A stretch of 64,000 nucleotides of DNA from Gemmatimonadota bacterium. GTDB lineage: Bacteria; Gemmatimonadota; Gemmatimonadetes; Gemmatimonadales; Gemmatimonadaceae. The notes beneath the pieces were generated by a model. The model was not told the DNA's origin and searched no databases. It saw only the letters and a list, made by a program, of their open reading frames with translations. Within the stretch, counting starts at the first letter, position 1. The number at the start of each line of letters is the position of its first letter. The stretch is from the NCBI GenBank assembly GCA_016712265.1, contig JADJRJ010000031.1:558001-622000 (forward strand). The letters are read 5' to 3'. This document shows positions 44,575 through 53,371 of the stretch, in pieces. A program made the translations under genes and the position numbers.

Positions 44575-44606
44575 CTCGGCAGGTCACGTCGAAGGGGTGA
44601 CGTGAG

Positions 44607-45293
44607 CTACACCAGCGATCCCCGACGGACGGCGAACCCGACGATGAGCAGCACCCCGGTTCCCATCAGGATCCAGGTCTCCGGCTCCGGCGTGATGCCC
44701 GTGGTCAGGAACTCCTGGGTTCCGCGTCCGCTGACGACGCCGGCTGCGTTCACATCGGTCACAATGGTCCACTTCGAGAAGTCGAAGTTGTTCGCCCCGC
44801 CAGTGTTGTACCAGGTGGAGGCCTGCGCCAGCCAGTAGGCTTCCTGCGTGTTGTTCGTGGCGCTCGTCCCACCGTTCGGTTGGCCCGGGTTCAACAGGTT
44901 CCACATCGCGGTCTGGATGCCGCCCCACTGCGTGGTGGTGACCCCGGAGGTGTTGAACAGCGACGCCAGGTAGGCGGCCTGCTGGTACTGTGCCAGCTTG
45001 GCGTTGCCATGGCGCGTCAGGCTCAAGTCACCCGAACCGAGATTCGTGAAATTCGCCGACCAGGTGTGCCCCCACGAGATGCTGTTCAGCACGTCGACGC
45101 AGTAGAGATCGATCTTCGGGCGCGTCGGGTCGGAAGTGACCGTGCCCCAGAATGGGCCGACGTAGTAGCCGTAGGCGGTGATCGCCGGGTTGGGCTTGGT
45201 AGGCTGGAACGCCAGGCTCCCGTTACGGGGCTGGGCTTCCGCGGTGACGGCGGCGAAAGCGAGCGAGGCAGCGAGAAGTCGGCGGAACGTCAT
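44607..45293 (-). CDS. PEP-CTERM sorted surface protein
   Basis: 228 residues from the ATG opening the signal peptide (LLAASLAFAAVTAEA); a longer frame upstream is not needed. The mature body is Asn/Thr/Trp-rich (WSANFTNLGSGDLSLTRHG, QEAYWLAQASTWYNTGG). The C-terminus is a textbook PEP-CTERM: TPEPETWILMGTGVLLIVGFAVRRG, with the PEP motif, a hydrophobic helix and a basic end. Exosortase would cleave there and release the protein to the surface. No exosortase gene lies in the window. Function of the body is unknown. Confidence 0.88.
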   Translation of the reverse strand: MTFRRLLAASLAFAAVTAEAQPRNGSLAFQPTKPNPAITAYGYYVGPFWGTVTSDPTRPKIDLYCVDVLNSISWGHTWSANFTNLGSGDLSLTRHGNAKLAQYQQAAYLASLFNTSGVTTTQWGGIQTAMWNLLNPGQPNGGTSATNNTQEAYWLAQASTWYNTGGANNFDFSKWTIVTDVNAAGVVSGRGTQEFLTTGITPEPETWILMGTGVLLIVGFAVRRGSLV

Positions 45294-45680
45294 GAGTGGG
45301 TTCGGTTGTGAAGCACCGTGGAGACTGCGTGTGTTGTGCAACACCGGCCCGGCTCGGCTCTGGACGGGCACCCGGAGGAAACGAGACCGGGGCCGATGTG
45401 CGAAAGCTCACAGAAGCAGGTCACGTGCCATCACAGTTCTCGACTCTGCTTCAATGGGTGCAGAGTGACCGAATGATCGACAAGCGCTTGCTCCACAACG
45501 CTTTAGCCACGACACCGCTGCCGCGTTGCTATTGGGTGGTCGGTAGCACTGTCCGAACCGGGTGGACGAAAATCCCTACCGCTGTAGCGCTCGCTGTGGC
45601 GTCGCTCCCACCTGACTCATCCGTGGAAGTCATTGTGTCGTAACGCTTTAGGTGCCAAGGCAAAACAATCCATGCGACAA
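45294..45680. other. Long leader upstream of the PEP-CTERM gene
   Basis: 387 bases of noticeably lower GC than the flanks. It probably carries the PEP-CTERM promoter and leader. I looked for c-di-GMP and cobalamin riboswitch cores and found none. A plus-strand open frame here has weak codon bias and is not called. Confidence 0.45.
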
Positions 45681-45709
45681 GGGGTCGATCCACTGTATGG
45701 ATCGACCCC
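45681..45709 (-). terminator. Hairpin after the flagellar-rod-like gene
   Basis: Perfect 12-base stem (45681-45692 with 45698-45709) with a five-base loop, 31 bases beyond the minus-strand stop. No strong T-run follows, so it may be a stabilising end as much as a terminator. Confidence 0.7.
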
Positions 45710-45740
45710 GGAGAGTGACGCGGCAGGAAGGGCCTAATCG

Positions 45741-46022
45741 CTAGGCAGCGACGCCGTACCCGCCGATTCTCAACGCTTCGCTGATTCCCTCGTTCGCAGA
45801 CTGGGCCATTCTCACCGCGGCGGTGAACATCCGCTTGGCCACCATCGCCTCAACGAGGCCCTGGTCCATCCGACTCTCCTCGGCCTCCGCAGGTCCGGCT
45901 TTGGACGTCGCGCCCTGCTCGGGTCGCAGTGACGCGCGCGCGATCTTCTCGGCGGCTTTGTCCATGGCCGCGCCCTGCCGCTGGATGCCGGCGAGGTGCG
46001 AGTTCAGTGGGTTGATCGTCAT
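45741..46022 (-). CDS. Small flagellar rod/hook-like protein
   Basis: 93 residues from the ATG that starts MTINPLNSHLAGIQ. The two ends fit the N- and C-terminal helices of axial flagellar proteins (FlgB/FlgC/FlgE): LAGIQRQGAAMDKAAEKIA at the start and LVEAMVAKRMFTAAVRMAQ near the end, with almost nothing between. Short proteins of this pattern occur in several phyla and are often annotated as flagellar basal-body rod family members. No other flagellar gene is in the window, although a chemotaxis operon is. The role is therefore inferred only. Confidence 0.55.
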   Translation of the reverse strand: MTINPLNSHLAGIQRQGAAMDKAAEKIARASLRPEQGATSKAGPAEAEESRMDQGLVEAMVAKRMFTAAVRMAQSANEGISEALRIGGYGVAA

Positions 46023-46128
46023 GGCGTTCTCCGGGTGGCCTCGATTGCGATCTGTATCACAAACCGCTGAAGCGGATGTAGCCTCGACCATCAGTCTCGG
46101 CGCCCGGCGCGCGGACTTTAGCGTTCGG

Positions 46129-47331
46129 TCACACTGCCCGGTTGGCGATCGCCTCCTGTTCACGGGTTGCCGGCGCTCCGCCTTCTATGAACTCAGCGAT
46201 CCGGTCCCGAGCTCGCTCGGCGTCCTCCTCGCCCAGCGCGACCAATCGCTCCAGATAGTCCTTCTGGAACATGACCAGCGACAAGATGTCCGGGCTCTGC
46301 GTCTTTCGCGTGCCGAGTCCCCGGGTCAGGAATCGGAAGACCGATGGCAGCCGCGGCTCATATTCCCGCGACAGTCGGCCCAGATCCGTCGATGGACGCA
46401 GGACCAGCATGTCAACGATGCGCAATCCATTGCGGTCGGCGGGAGGGACGCGCGCGATGACTTCGTTTAGCCGCTGGAGTCGTGCGACGTCCTGGTCGAT
46501 CAAGTCCAGGAAGATCGCGTTGTACAGGACGCCCAGCACCTGAGCAGGCGGTGGGTAACCCACCAGTTGCGGCCGGTCGGCTTCTGAGCGCGACCGATCG
46601 TAGCGCGTCGCGATGGTGATGATGCGCGAGGCGCCGAGGTGCAGCGCGGGTGAAATCGGGGCCGCGAGTCGGATGCCACCGTCACCATACCACTCGCGGC
46701 CCACCTGGGTCGCCGGAAAGAGCAGGGGCAGAGCGGCCGACGCCATCACATGGTCGATGGTGAGCTGCGCACGTTCACTTCGCCGCTGGGGACGTTCCCA
46801 TAGTTGGATGTCGCGTCCCTGGACCCAGGTCACGGACTGCGAAGTGGTGTAGCTGGTGGCGCTGAGGGCCACCGCGGCGAGCCGTCCACTGGCGAGGTTG
46901 GCATCGATCCCGGGGATCGATCCATCCGGGGAGCGTGTCAGGATCTCCTCGAGAAACGATCGGAGGGGCGTGGTGTCCACCATCCCCTTTAAGCGCTCCG
47001 GGTGTCCGCGACCGCCGCCAATGAGCCGCAGTCCGCTCCGAATCACGGTGGATGCCAGGGTGGCCGTATCCACGCGAAAGACGCGCTCCGGCGTGAGGGA
47101 CAACCACCGGTGCACCAGGTCCTCCATTGCCTCCAGAAAGGTGCCTGGGTGCGACGCCAGGTGCACCGTGTTCAGGGCGCCGGCGGAGACGCCAACCAGG
47201 ACGGGGACGCGGAGATGCGGGTACTGCTTCGCAATGCCACGCAGCACTCCCACCTGGTAGGCTCCGCGCGCTCCGCCTCCGCCGAGCACCATGGCGAGGT
47301 CGTTCGTGACAGGCGTGGGGCGATGGCTCAT
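46129..47331 (-). CDS. Patatin-like phospholipase
   Basis: 400 residues from the ATG; a TTG three codons earlier is possible. Patatin signatures are complete: oxyanion loop GGGGARGAYQVGVL, nucleophile elbow GVSAG, and the dyad Asp in WYGDGGIRLAAP. It should be a lipid acyl hydrolase with a Ser-Asp dyad. No signal peptide is visible. It follows phhA by five bases on the same strand, probably as its operon partner. Confidence 0.93.
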   Translation of the reverse strand: MSHRPTPVTNDLAMVLGGGGARGAYQVGVLRGIAKQYPHLRVPVLVGVSAGALNTVHLASHPGTFLEAMEDLVHRWLSLTPERVFRVDTATLASTVIRSGLRLIGGGRGHPERLKGMVDTTPLRSFLEEILTRSPDGSIPGIDANLASGRLAAVALSATSYTTSQSVTWVQGRDIQLWERPQRRSERAQLTIDHVMASAALPLLFPATQVGREWYGDGGIRLAAPISPALHLGASRIITIATRYDRSRSEADRPQLVGYPPPAQVLGVLYNAIFLDLIDQDVARLQRLNEVIARVPPADRNGLRIVDMLVLRPSTDLGRLSREYEPRLPSVFRFLTRGLGTRKTQSPDILSLVMFQKDYLERLVALGEEDAERARDRIAEFIEGGAPATREQEAIANRAV

Positions 47332-47336
47332 GCGGA

Positions 47337-48074
47337 TCAAGATATCATTGGTGACTCCGGGCTCGGCAGTTGGGTGCCGAGGTGATCGACGGCGTCCCGC
47401 AGCGTGCGAAAGTCCGGAAGGACGAACAGAGTCGGTTGCACCGCATCGACCACGAAGGACTGTTGCAGCACCTGCTCGACGACAAACGGCTGGAGCGCGC
47501 AGCCGCCTCCCAGGGCGTGCCGTTCTTCGGCGATCGAGGACACCAGGCCGGATCCATAGATCCGGGGGAGGTCCGCCGTTCCGACGAGCCCAAACTCCAC
47601 CGTGAACCAGAACAGTCGCTGGACCGCGAGCATGGCCGCGTCGGAGGCAGCGCGGGTGCCGAGTAGCCCAAACTGCTGCAGCATGTCAGCGAACGTGGGG
47701 TTGGCATGCAGCGGCACGTGGCCGAAGACATCGTGAAAGATGTCCGGTGACGGGATGTAGGCGAGCTGGTCCCGGGGCCGCACGTGGGTCGTCGAGGGAA
47801 ACCTGCGATCGGCAAGAAAGGAAAAGAACTCCCTGGGGTTGAGGTATCCGGACACGGGCACCACCTGCCATCCGGTGCGTGGGGCCAGCCGGGCGTTCAG
47901 TTCCGAGAGGACCGGGACGCGATCGTGGGAGAGGGCGATGACATCGATCCCGGTCAGCACCTCGGCGGCGGCGGTCTCATGCAGCGTCTCGAAGCGTTGT
48001 TGTACGAGGGTCGCCCACGTGGCGTGGTCTTCGGCGGTGTAGCGGCTGGAATGCTGCGCGTGAGAGGCGGTCAT
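47337..48074 (-). CDS. phhA: Phenylalanine 4-hydroxylase
   Basis: 245 residues, the compact bacterial form without the ACT regulatory domain. The iron ligands are H114 and H119 in DIFHDVFGH and E160 in FWFTVEFG, with the 41-residue spacing to the Glu seen in bacterial enzymes. It converts Phe to Tyr with tetrahydropterin and oxygen. Upstream lie a strong terminator, a short Tyr-containing ORF and a promoter, which together suggest attenuation control. No clear Shine-Dalgarno sequence precedes the ATG. Confidence 0.95.
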   Translation of the reverse strand: MTASHAQHSSRYTAEDHATWATLVQQRFETLHETAAAEVLTGIDVIALSHDRVPVLSELNARLAPRTGWQVVPVSGYLNPREFFSFLADRRFPSTTHVRPRDQLAYIPSPDIFHDVFGHVPLHANPTFADMLQQFGLLGTRAASDAAMLAVQRLFWFTVEFGLVGTADLPRIYGSGLVSSIAEERHALGGGCALQPFVVEQVLQQSFVVDAVQPTLFVLPDFRTLRDAVDHLGTQLPSPESPMIS

Positions 48075-48094
48075 GGCTGGGGAGTAAAAGAAAA

Positions 48095-48121
48095 ACGGCC
48101 CGTGGAAAATCCACGGGCCGT
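48095..48121 (-). terminator. Strong intrinsic terminator upstream of phhA (possible attenuator)
   Basis: Perfect 12-base stem (48095-48106 with 48110-48121), three-base loop, followed on the minus strand by TTTTTCTTTT. It lies between the short ORF and the phhA start, reading toward phhA, so the gene can only be transcribed by readthrough or from a promoter inside the last 20 bases. Confidence 0.85.
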
Positions 48122-48145
48122 CGGGTGAACGCGTTCGCCAGCTAC

Positions 48146-48226
48146 TTAACGCACGCCACCTCCCGCGTCCCGTGAGGGCGCGTAATACGAGGCGACGCAG
48201 TAAGCGGTGGCGGCAAACATCAGCAT
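48146..48226 (-). CDS. Candidate leader peptide or small protein (26 aa)
   Basis: A 26-codon frame starting MLMFAATAYCVASYYAP and ending in a Gly-rich tail. Its ATG coincides with the expected transcription start of the promoter just upstream, so it would be translated leaderless. Three of seven residues at 9-15 are Tyr, and the stop lies 24 bases before the terminator. That order (promoter, short ORF with codons for the pathway product, terminator, gene) is how amino-acid attenuators look. It might instead be a small hydrophobic protein with its own role. Confidence 0.5.
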   Translation of the reverse strand: MLMFAATAYCVASYYAPSRDAGGGVR

Positions 48227-48232
48227 GGTCGA

Positions 48233-48261
48233 CTAATAGCCTGCGTGTCGTGGTTCGTCAA
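48233..48261 (-). promoter_or_regulatory. Sigma-70-like promoter of the phhA leader
   Basis: TTGACG (48256-48261), a 17-base spacer and TATTAG (48233-48238), both on the minus strand. Five of six bases match the -35 consensus and four of six the -10. The predicted start falls about seven bases on, at the A of the short ORF's ATG. Confidence 0.7.
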
Positions 48262-48345
48262 CCGCGGCAGAGCGCCCCCATGTGCGAGCAACCACGGCGC
48301 GTGGGATTTGCTTGGGGCGGCGGGATCCAGGCGCGGCGGAGCGCA

Positions 48346-49776
48346 CTACACCGTCCTCGTCTTCCATGTCCCCCGGCGGAACAACACCACCGAGACTACC
48401 GCGAGCGTGGCATAGGCAATGGCGATGGCGAGGTAGACCCCGTGGGCCCCAAGTCCGGTGCGGAGCGCGAGGAACCACCCGAGTGGCACTTCCCAGCACC
48501 AGAAGCATCCGAGGTTGATCCACGTGGGGGTCCAGGTATCGCCGGCGCCATTAAAGGACTGGGTGATCACCATGCCATACGCGTAGAACAGGAACCCGGC
48601 GGATATCACGCGCAGGGCATCGATCGCACTTGCTGCGACGGCGGCTTCACCTGTAAACCCGGCGACGATCCACGGCGCACCAATGATGAACAGCAGCCCC
48701 AGTCCGCCCAGGAACACGGCATTGTACTTCCCGGCAATCCAGACCGCCGCCTCCGCGCGGTCCGGCTTGTGCGCGCCCAGGGCCTGCCCGACCATGGTCG
48801 CGGCCGCATTGGCCATCCCCCACGACGGGAGCAGCGCGAAGATCACCAGGCGGATGGCGATCCCGTATCCGGCAATCACGTCAGAACCGAAGCTCGACAC
48901 GATGCGGATCAGGAGGACCCAGCTCGCCGTCCCGATGAAGATCTGGAACGTCCCCGATCCTGACAGGCTGACGAGCTTCCACATGACGGCGGGATCAAAC
49001 CGGAGGTGCCGGCTGGCGAGATGCAGCCGCGAGCCGGGGCGGAGGAGCCGGCTGAGCGCGTACAACGCGCCGATGGAGCGACCGATGGTGGTGCCGACGG
49101 CGGCTCCCGTGACACCGAGCTCGGGAAACGGGCCCACGCCGAAGATGAGGCAGGGGCCGAGGGTCATGTTGATCGCATTGGCCAACCAGAGGGAGCGCAT
49201 GGCGATGGCCGCGTCTCCCGCACCGCGGAAGATCGCGTTGACCAGGAAGAGCATCAGGACGGAGATGTTTCCGCCGAGCATCACGCGTGTGAACATCGTC
49301 CCGGTGCGCACGACCGACTCCTCGGCGCCCATGAGTCGGAGCAGGTCCGGGGCGAACACGGCACCGGCGATGCCTAACGCGGCAGCGGTGAGGACGCCAA
49401 GCCAGATGGCCTGCATGGCGGCACGCGCTGCCCCGTCCTGGTCACGTTCGCCAATGCGACGCGCGACCATCGCCGTGGCACCGATGCCGAGCCCCATGGC
49501 AAGGGTGTAGACCATGGTGAGCAGCGACTCGGTGAGGACCACGGTGGCAACCGCCTCAGCGCCAAGCCGGGAGACGAAGAAGACGTCGACCACGGCGAAG
49601 ACGCTTTCCATCGCCATCTCGAGGACCATCGGGATGGCGAGCAGGATGACCGAGCGCCCGATGGCACCCTCGGTGTAGTCGTGGCCGTGAGCACCATGAA
49701 TGGCCTCGCGGACCGATTGCCACATGGAGGGGGGATGCGACGACGTGTGCGCCGCGTCCGGCGGAACGGATGACAT
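48346..49776 (-). CDS. MATE family multidrug/solute exporter
   Basis: 476 residues with twelve membrane helices in two related halves. Family features include LAIPMVLEMAMESVFAVVDVFFVSRLG in helix 1-2, and MVGQALGAHKPDRAEAA in the second half. MATE proteins export cationic drugs or metabolites by sodium or proton antiport. The N-terminal 35 residues are a soluble, His-containing extension (REAIHGAHGHDYTEG). It is upstream of the phhA unit, on the same strand, but separated by the phhA promoter. Confidence 0.92.
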   Translation of the reverse strand: MSSVPPDAAHTSSHPPSMWQSVREAIHGAHGHDYTEGAIGRSVILLAIPMVLEMAMESVFAVVDVFFVSRLGAEAVATVVLTESLLTMVYTLAMGLGIGATAMVARRIGERDQDGAARAAMQAIWLGVLTAAALGIAGAVFAPDLLRLMGAEESVVRTGTMFTRVMLGGNISVLMLFLVNAIFRGAGDAAIAMRSLWLANAINMTLGPCLIFGVGPFPELGVTGAAVGTTIGRSIGALYALSRLLRPGSRLHLASRHLRFDPAVMWKLVSLSGSGTFQIFIGTASWVLLIRIVSSFGSDVIAGYGIAIRLVIFALLPSWGMANAAATMVGQALGAHKPDRAEAAVWIAGKYNAVFLGGLGLLFIIGAPWIVAGFTGEAAVAASAIDALRVISAGFLFYAYGMVITQSFNGAGDTWTPTWINLGCFWCWEVPLGWFLALRTGLGAHGVYLAIAIAYATLAVVSVVLFRRGTWKTRTV

Positions 49777-50033
49777 GGGAATCCTGGATTGTAGGGGGCG
49801 ATCCCTCTGGTGGGACCGGGAACGAACCGAGCGAGCCTTAGGAGGCGTCGAAGACGACCGTCAACGCGCAGCTCATCAGCCGCGGTCGGTCGAAGGGGGC
49901 TCGGAGGTAGGAATCGTTCCGCATCGGCGTTCTCTCCGGCACAGACCCCCTCCGTCGGGCATCGGTCACTGGGAAAGTCCCGCGCGGTTTCCACGCGCGT
50001 CCAAACCAGACGGAGTGGGTGCGCGCGGCCTCG

Positions 50034-50465
50034 TCAGGTCGTGACGATCGCCGTCGCTTCGATCTCGACCTTCGCTTGGGGCTCCACCAGCCCGCTGACG
50101 ATCACCACCGCCATCGCCGGATAGTTCCGTCCAAACACTTCACGGTAGGCGAGACCGATCGCCGGGCGCGCGGCCACGTACTCATCGCGATTCGTCACGT
50201 ACCAGGTGAGCCGCACCAGGTGCTCCGGGCCGGCCCCTTCGGCCGAGAGGATATCGCGGATGTTGCGGAAGGCCTGGGCGACCTGCGACGCAAAGTTGTC
50301 GGTCTCGATCACCAGGGTTTCGGGATTCCAGCCGATGACGCCGGCCGTCACGATGACGCGGCCGGTGCCGGCCATCCCATCGCTATATCCATGGGGGCGT
50401 GGCCAGTGCGGGACAACGACGGGATGTGGGTTCACGGACGGCGCGTGGTCAGGCGGAGGGGTCAC
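50034..50465 (-). CDS. RidA/YjgF-family protein (non-canonical active site)
   Basis: 143 residues. The trimeric chorismate-mutase-like RidA fold is evident from GRVIVTAGVIGWNPET, NIRDILSAEGAGPEHLVRLTWYV and VVIVSGLVEPQAKVEIEA. In RidA imine deaminases the Arg of PARS holds the substrate carboxylate; here the position reads PAMA, so classical 2-aminoacrylate deamination is doubtful. It overlaps the CoA-ligase gene by 17 bases at the end of the operon. In characterised 2-aminobenzoyl-CoA operons a RidA-like gene is also present, which supports a pathway role. Confidence 0.85.
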   Translation of the reverse strand: MTPPPDHAPSVNPHPVVVPHWPRPHGYSDGMAGTGRVIVTAGVIGWNPETLVIETDNFASQVAQAFRNIRDILSAEGAGPEHLVRLTWYVTNRDEYVAARPAIGLAYREVFGRNYPAMAVVIVSGLVEPQAKVEIEATAIVTT

Positions 50466-52122
50466 GCAGGCGATATCGCTGGAGCTTTCCGGTGTTGGTG
50501 CGGGGCAGGGCGTCGACGAACTCCACGGCCCGCGGGTACTTGTAGGGCGCGAGTTGTTGCTTCACCCAATCCTGAAGGACCTTGGTGGTGGCGGGGTCCG
50601 CGACGCGGCCTGGGCGCAGCACGACATACGCCTTCACCACCTGGCCCCGCTCGGGGTCCGGTGCGCCGACCACCCCGCACTCCTGCACCGCAGGATGCTC
50701 GAGCAACACCCCTTCCACTTCCGGGCCGGAGATGTTGTAACCGGCCGAGATGATCATGTCATCGGTGCGCGCCTGGTACCAGAAGTAGCCGTCGGCATCG
50801 AGCTTGTAGGAATCGCCTGTCAGGTTCCAGCCGTCCTGCACATACGCCTGCTGGCGCTCGAGGTTGGCGAGGTAGCGGCACCCGGTGGGGCCGCGCACCG
50901 CGAGTCGGCCCACCTCGCCGACGGGGACGTCACGCATCTGGTCATCCACGACGCGAGCCTGAAACCCGGGTACGACCTTGCCGGTCGCGCCGGGTCGCAC
51001 ATCGCCCTCGCGTGCACTGATGAAGATGTGCAGGAGTTCCGTAGCCCCGATGCCGTCGATGATGGTGATGCCCGTCGCCGCCTTCCACGCATCGAACGTG
51101 GCGCGGGGAAGCGCCTCGCCGGCCGAGACGCACTTCCTCAGCGACGACACATCGTGCTCGGCGAGGAGCGGCAACATCGCGCGATAGGCGGTCGGGGCCG
51201 TGAAGACCACCGTGGCCCGATGGTGCTGGATCGCCGCGATGAGGAACGGCGGTGTGGCCTGTTCGAGCAGGATGGCGCTGGCCCCGATGCGCATCGGGAA
51301 GAGCACGAGGCCACCCAGCCCAAAGGTGAAGGCAAACGGCGGGGAGCCGATGAACACGTCGTCGGGTGACGCACACAGGACGTGTCGGGCGAAGGTGTCA
51401 CAGATGGCGAGCACGTCGCGATGGAAATGCATCGTGCCCTTCCCCTCGCCCGTGGTCCCCGAGGTGAAGGCGATGAGGGCGACATCGTCCGCCGCGGTGC
51501 GCACGTTCTCGAAGGTGGGCGCCTTGGCGGCCATCTGCTGTTCGAGGGCAGGGGAGCCATCCGGTGCTGGTCCGCCCCAGGTCACCACGCGTGCCCCCTC
51601 ACGTGGGGTACCGTCCGCACGCACCTGCATCGCCGCCGCACAATCGTCCACCAGCTTCACGTCGGTGATCGCCAGGCGGATGCGCGCCTTGTCTGCGGTG
51701 AACGTGAGCTCGCGCGCGCGCAGCAGTGGCATCGTGCAGACGACGATCCCGCCCGCCTTGAGCACGGCGTGCCACAGCGCAACCATCATCGGGGAGTTGC
51801 CCCCGCGCAGCAGGACGCGGTGCCCCGGGACCAGCCCGTAATCCTCCACGAGGACGCGGGCGATGCGGTTGGCCCGGTCCAGCAGCGCGGCGAAGGTCAG
51901 CACCTCGGTGGGGCTGCGGAACGCGATCCGCTCGCCCCAGCCGCGCGCGACGGCGCCGTCGAGCAGCTCCACGGCCGCATTGAGGTGGTCGGGATAGGCG
52001 GGCTCCCCCACGCCGGTGTAGCTCATCGCCGGCCAGAGGTCGCGGGGCGGCAGGTGGTCGCGGGCGAAGGGGTCGACGTGGGCCGTCGGCACGCCCCCGG
52101 GCAGTCCGTCAGGAGTGGTCAT
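50449..52122 (-). CDS. Aryl-CoA ligase, probably 2-aminobenzoate-CoA ligase
   Basis: 557 residues of the adenylate-forming family. The ATP-binding loop is [14 protein letters not shown], the A5-type block is [14 protein letters not shown], and the hinge YNISGPEVE and catalytic Lys in NTGKLQRY are present. DGIGATE followed by LLHIF is characteristic of benzoate/aminobenzoate-CoA ligases. With the downstream-acting monooxygenase/reductase fusion in the same operon, the substrate is most likely 2-aminobenzoate (anthranilate); benzoate or salicylate are alternatives. It overlaps the acyl-CoA dehydrogenase gene by four bases. Confidence 0.85.
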   Translation of the reverse strand: MTTPDGLPGGVPTAHVDPFARDHLPPRDLWPAMSYTGVGEPAYPDHLNAAVELLDGAVARGWGERIAFRSPTEVLTFAALLDRANRIARVLVEDYGLVPGHRVLLRGGNSPMMVALWHAVLKAGGIVVCTMPLLRARELTFTADKARIRLAITDVKLVDDCAAAMQVRADGTPREGARVVTWGGPAPDGSPALEQQMAAKAPTFENVRTAADDVALIAFTSGTTGEGKGTMHFHRDVLAICDTFARHVLCASPDDVFIGSPPFAFTFGLGGLVLFPMRIGASAILLEQATPPFLIAAIQHHRATVVFTAPTAYRAMLPLLAEHDVSSLRKCVSAGEALPRATFDAWKAATGITIIDGIGATELLHIFISAREGDVRPGATGKVVPGFQARVVDDQMRDVPVGEVGRLAVRGPTGCRYLANLERQQAYVQDGWNLTGDSYKLDADGYFWYQARTDDMIISAGYNISGPEVEGVLLEHPAVQECGVVGAPDPERGQVVKAYVVLRPGRVADPATTKVLQDWVKQQLAPYKYPRAVEFVDALPRTNTGKLQRYRLRDPSA

Positions 52123-53276
52123 GCGGGCGAATGCGGGCTGGGCAGGAGCTGTCCGGCAATAACCAGCTGCTGCACTTCACTTGTGCCTTCATAAATGCGC
52201 AGGGCGCGGATCTCGCGGTACAGGCGTTCCACCGGATGCCCGCTTTGCACCCCGCGCGCGCCATGCAACTGCACCGCGGCGTCGATGGTGCGCTGGGCGG
52301 CCTCGGTGGCCTGCCACTTGGCCATCGCGGCTTCACGGGTCACCCGGGCGCCCGTGGTGTCCTTCGTCCACGCGGCCCGGTACACGAGGAGGGCGCTGGT
52401 GTCGATATCGGTGGCCATCTGCGCGAGGCGCGCCTGGGTGAGCTGGAAGTCGCTGAGTGGCTGGCCGAAGAGCCGACGCTCGCGGACGAACCCGAGAGAC
52501 TCGTCAAGGGCACGGCGGGCCATGCCGAGCGCGGCGGCCCCCACGGTGGAGCGAAAGATGTCGAGGGTGCCTAACGCCACGCGCATCCCCTTCCCCGGTG
52601 CGCCCACCACCGCATCGGCCGGCACACGGCAGTTGGCGAATCGCAGGTGGGCCAGCGGGTGTGGCGCGATTGTGTCGATGCGCGAGGCAACCTCCAACCC
52701 GGCCGCTTGCGCGTCCACCACCAGCGCGACAAAGCTCCGCTCGCCGCCCTCCGGCCACCGCGCGAACACCACGTAGAAGTCCGCGATCCCCCCGTTGGAG
52801 ATCCAGGTCTTCTCGCCGTCGAGCTGCCACGAGCCATCCGGCAGCCGCTGCGCCGTGGTAGTCATCGCCATCACGTCGGAGCCAGCGTTGGGCTCGGACA
52901 GGGCAAAGGCCGCAATCGCGTCGCCGCTCGCGACGCGTCGGAGGTATCGGTCCTTCAGTCCGGGTGACCCGAACAGCGAGATCGGGCCCGATCCGAGCCC
53001 CTGCATCGCGAAGGCGAAGTCGGCGAGGGGGTCGTGACGGGCCAGGATCTCGCGCGCCAGGCACAGGGTGCGCACGTCGAGGGTGCCGTCGAACGCGACC
53101 GCAGGTTGCAGCCACCCGTCATGGCCCATGCCGCGCACGAGCTCCCGACAGGTCGCGTCCACGTCATGATGTGCCAGGGCGCCGAGCCTCGCGTCGGCCC
53201 AGGTGTCCAAGGTGCTCGCGAAGGCCCGGTGCCGCGACTCGAAGAAAGGCCAGCTGAGGAACGTCGTGTCCGCCAC
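52119..53276 (-). CDS. Acyl-CoA dehydrogenase family protein
   Basis: 385 residues. The FAD/substrate blocks are [19 protein letters not shown] and [16 protein letters not shown], and the catalytic base is E363 in IYEGTSEVQ. It should oxidise an acyl-CoA at the alpha-beta bond, passing electrons to ETF. In the 2-aminobenzoyl-CoA operon of Azoarcus an acyl-CoA dehydrogenase gene is also found. It is coupled to the ligase gene by a four-base overlap and lies 95 bases after the enoyl-CoA hydratase gene. Confidence 0.92.
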   Translation of the reverse strand: MADTTFLSWPFFESRHRAFASTLDTWADARLGALAHHDVDATCRELVRGMGHDGWLQPAVAFDGTLDVRTLCLAREILARHDPLADFAFAMQGLGSGPISLFGSPGLKDRYLRRVASGDAIAAFALSEPNAGSDVMAMTTTAQRLPDGSWQLDGEKTWISNGGIADFYVVFARWPEGGERSFVALVVDAQAAGLEVASRIDTIAPHPLAHLRFANCRVPADAVVGAPGKGMRVALGTLDIFRSTVGAAALGMARRALDESLGFVRERRLFGQPLSDFQLTQARLAQMATDIDTSALLVYRAAWTKDTTGARVTREAAMAKWQATEAAQRTIDAAVQLHGARGVQSGHPVERLYREIRALRIYEGTSEVQQLVIAGQLLPSPHSPA

Positions 53277-53371
53277 TAGATGGCTTGGTGGAGAGGTTGC
53301 ACCCGCAGGGCACCGGCATTCGGGCCCGGCGTACGGAGGCCGTTGGCGAGATCCACCCGGGCGGACACCAC

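Noticed and set aside
45296..45643. 115-codon plus-strand frame upstream of the PEP-CTERM gene
   Set aside because: Third-position GC is well below that of real genes here, and no motif or Shine-Dalgarno sequence supports it.
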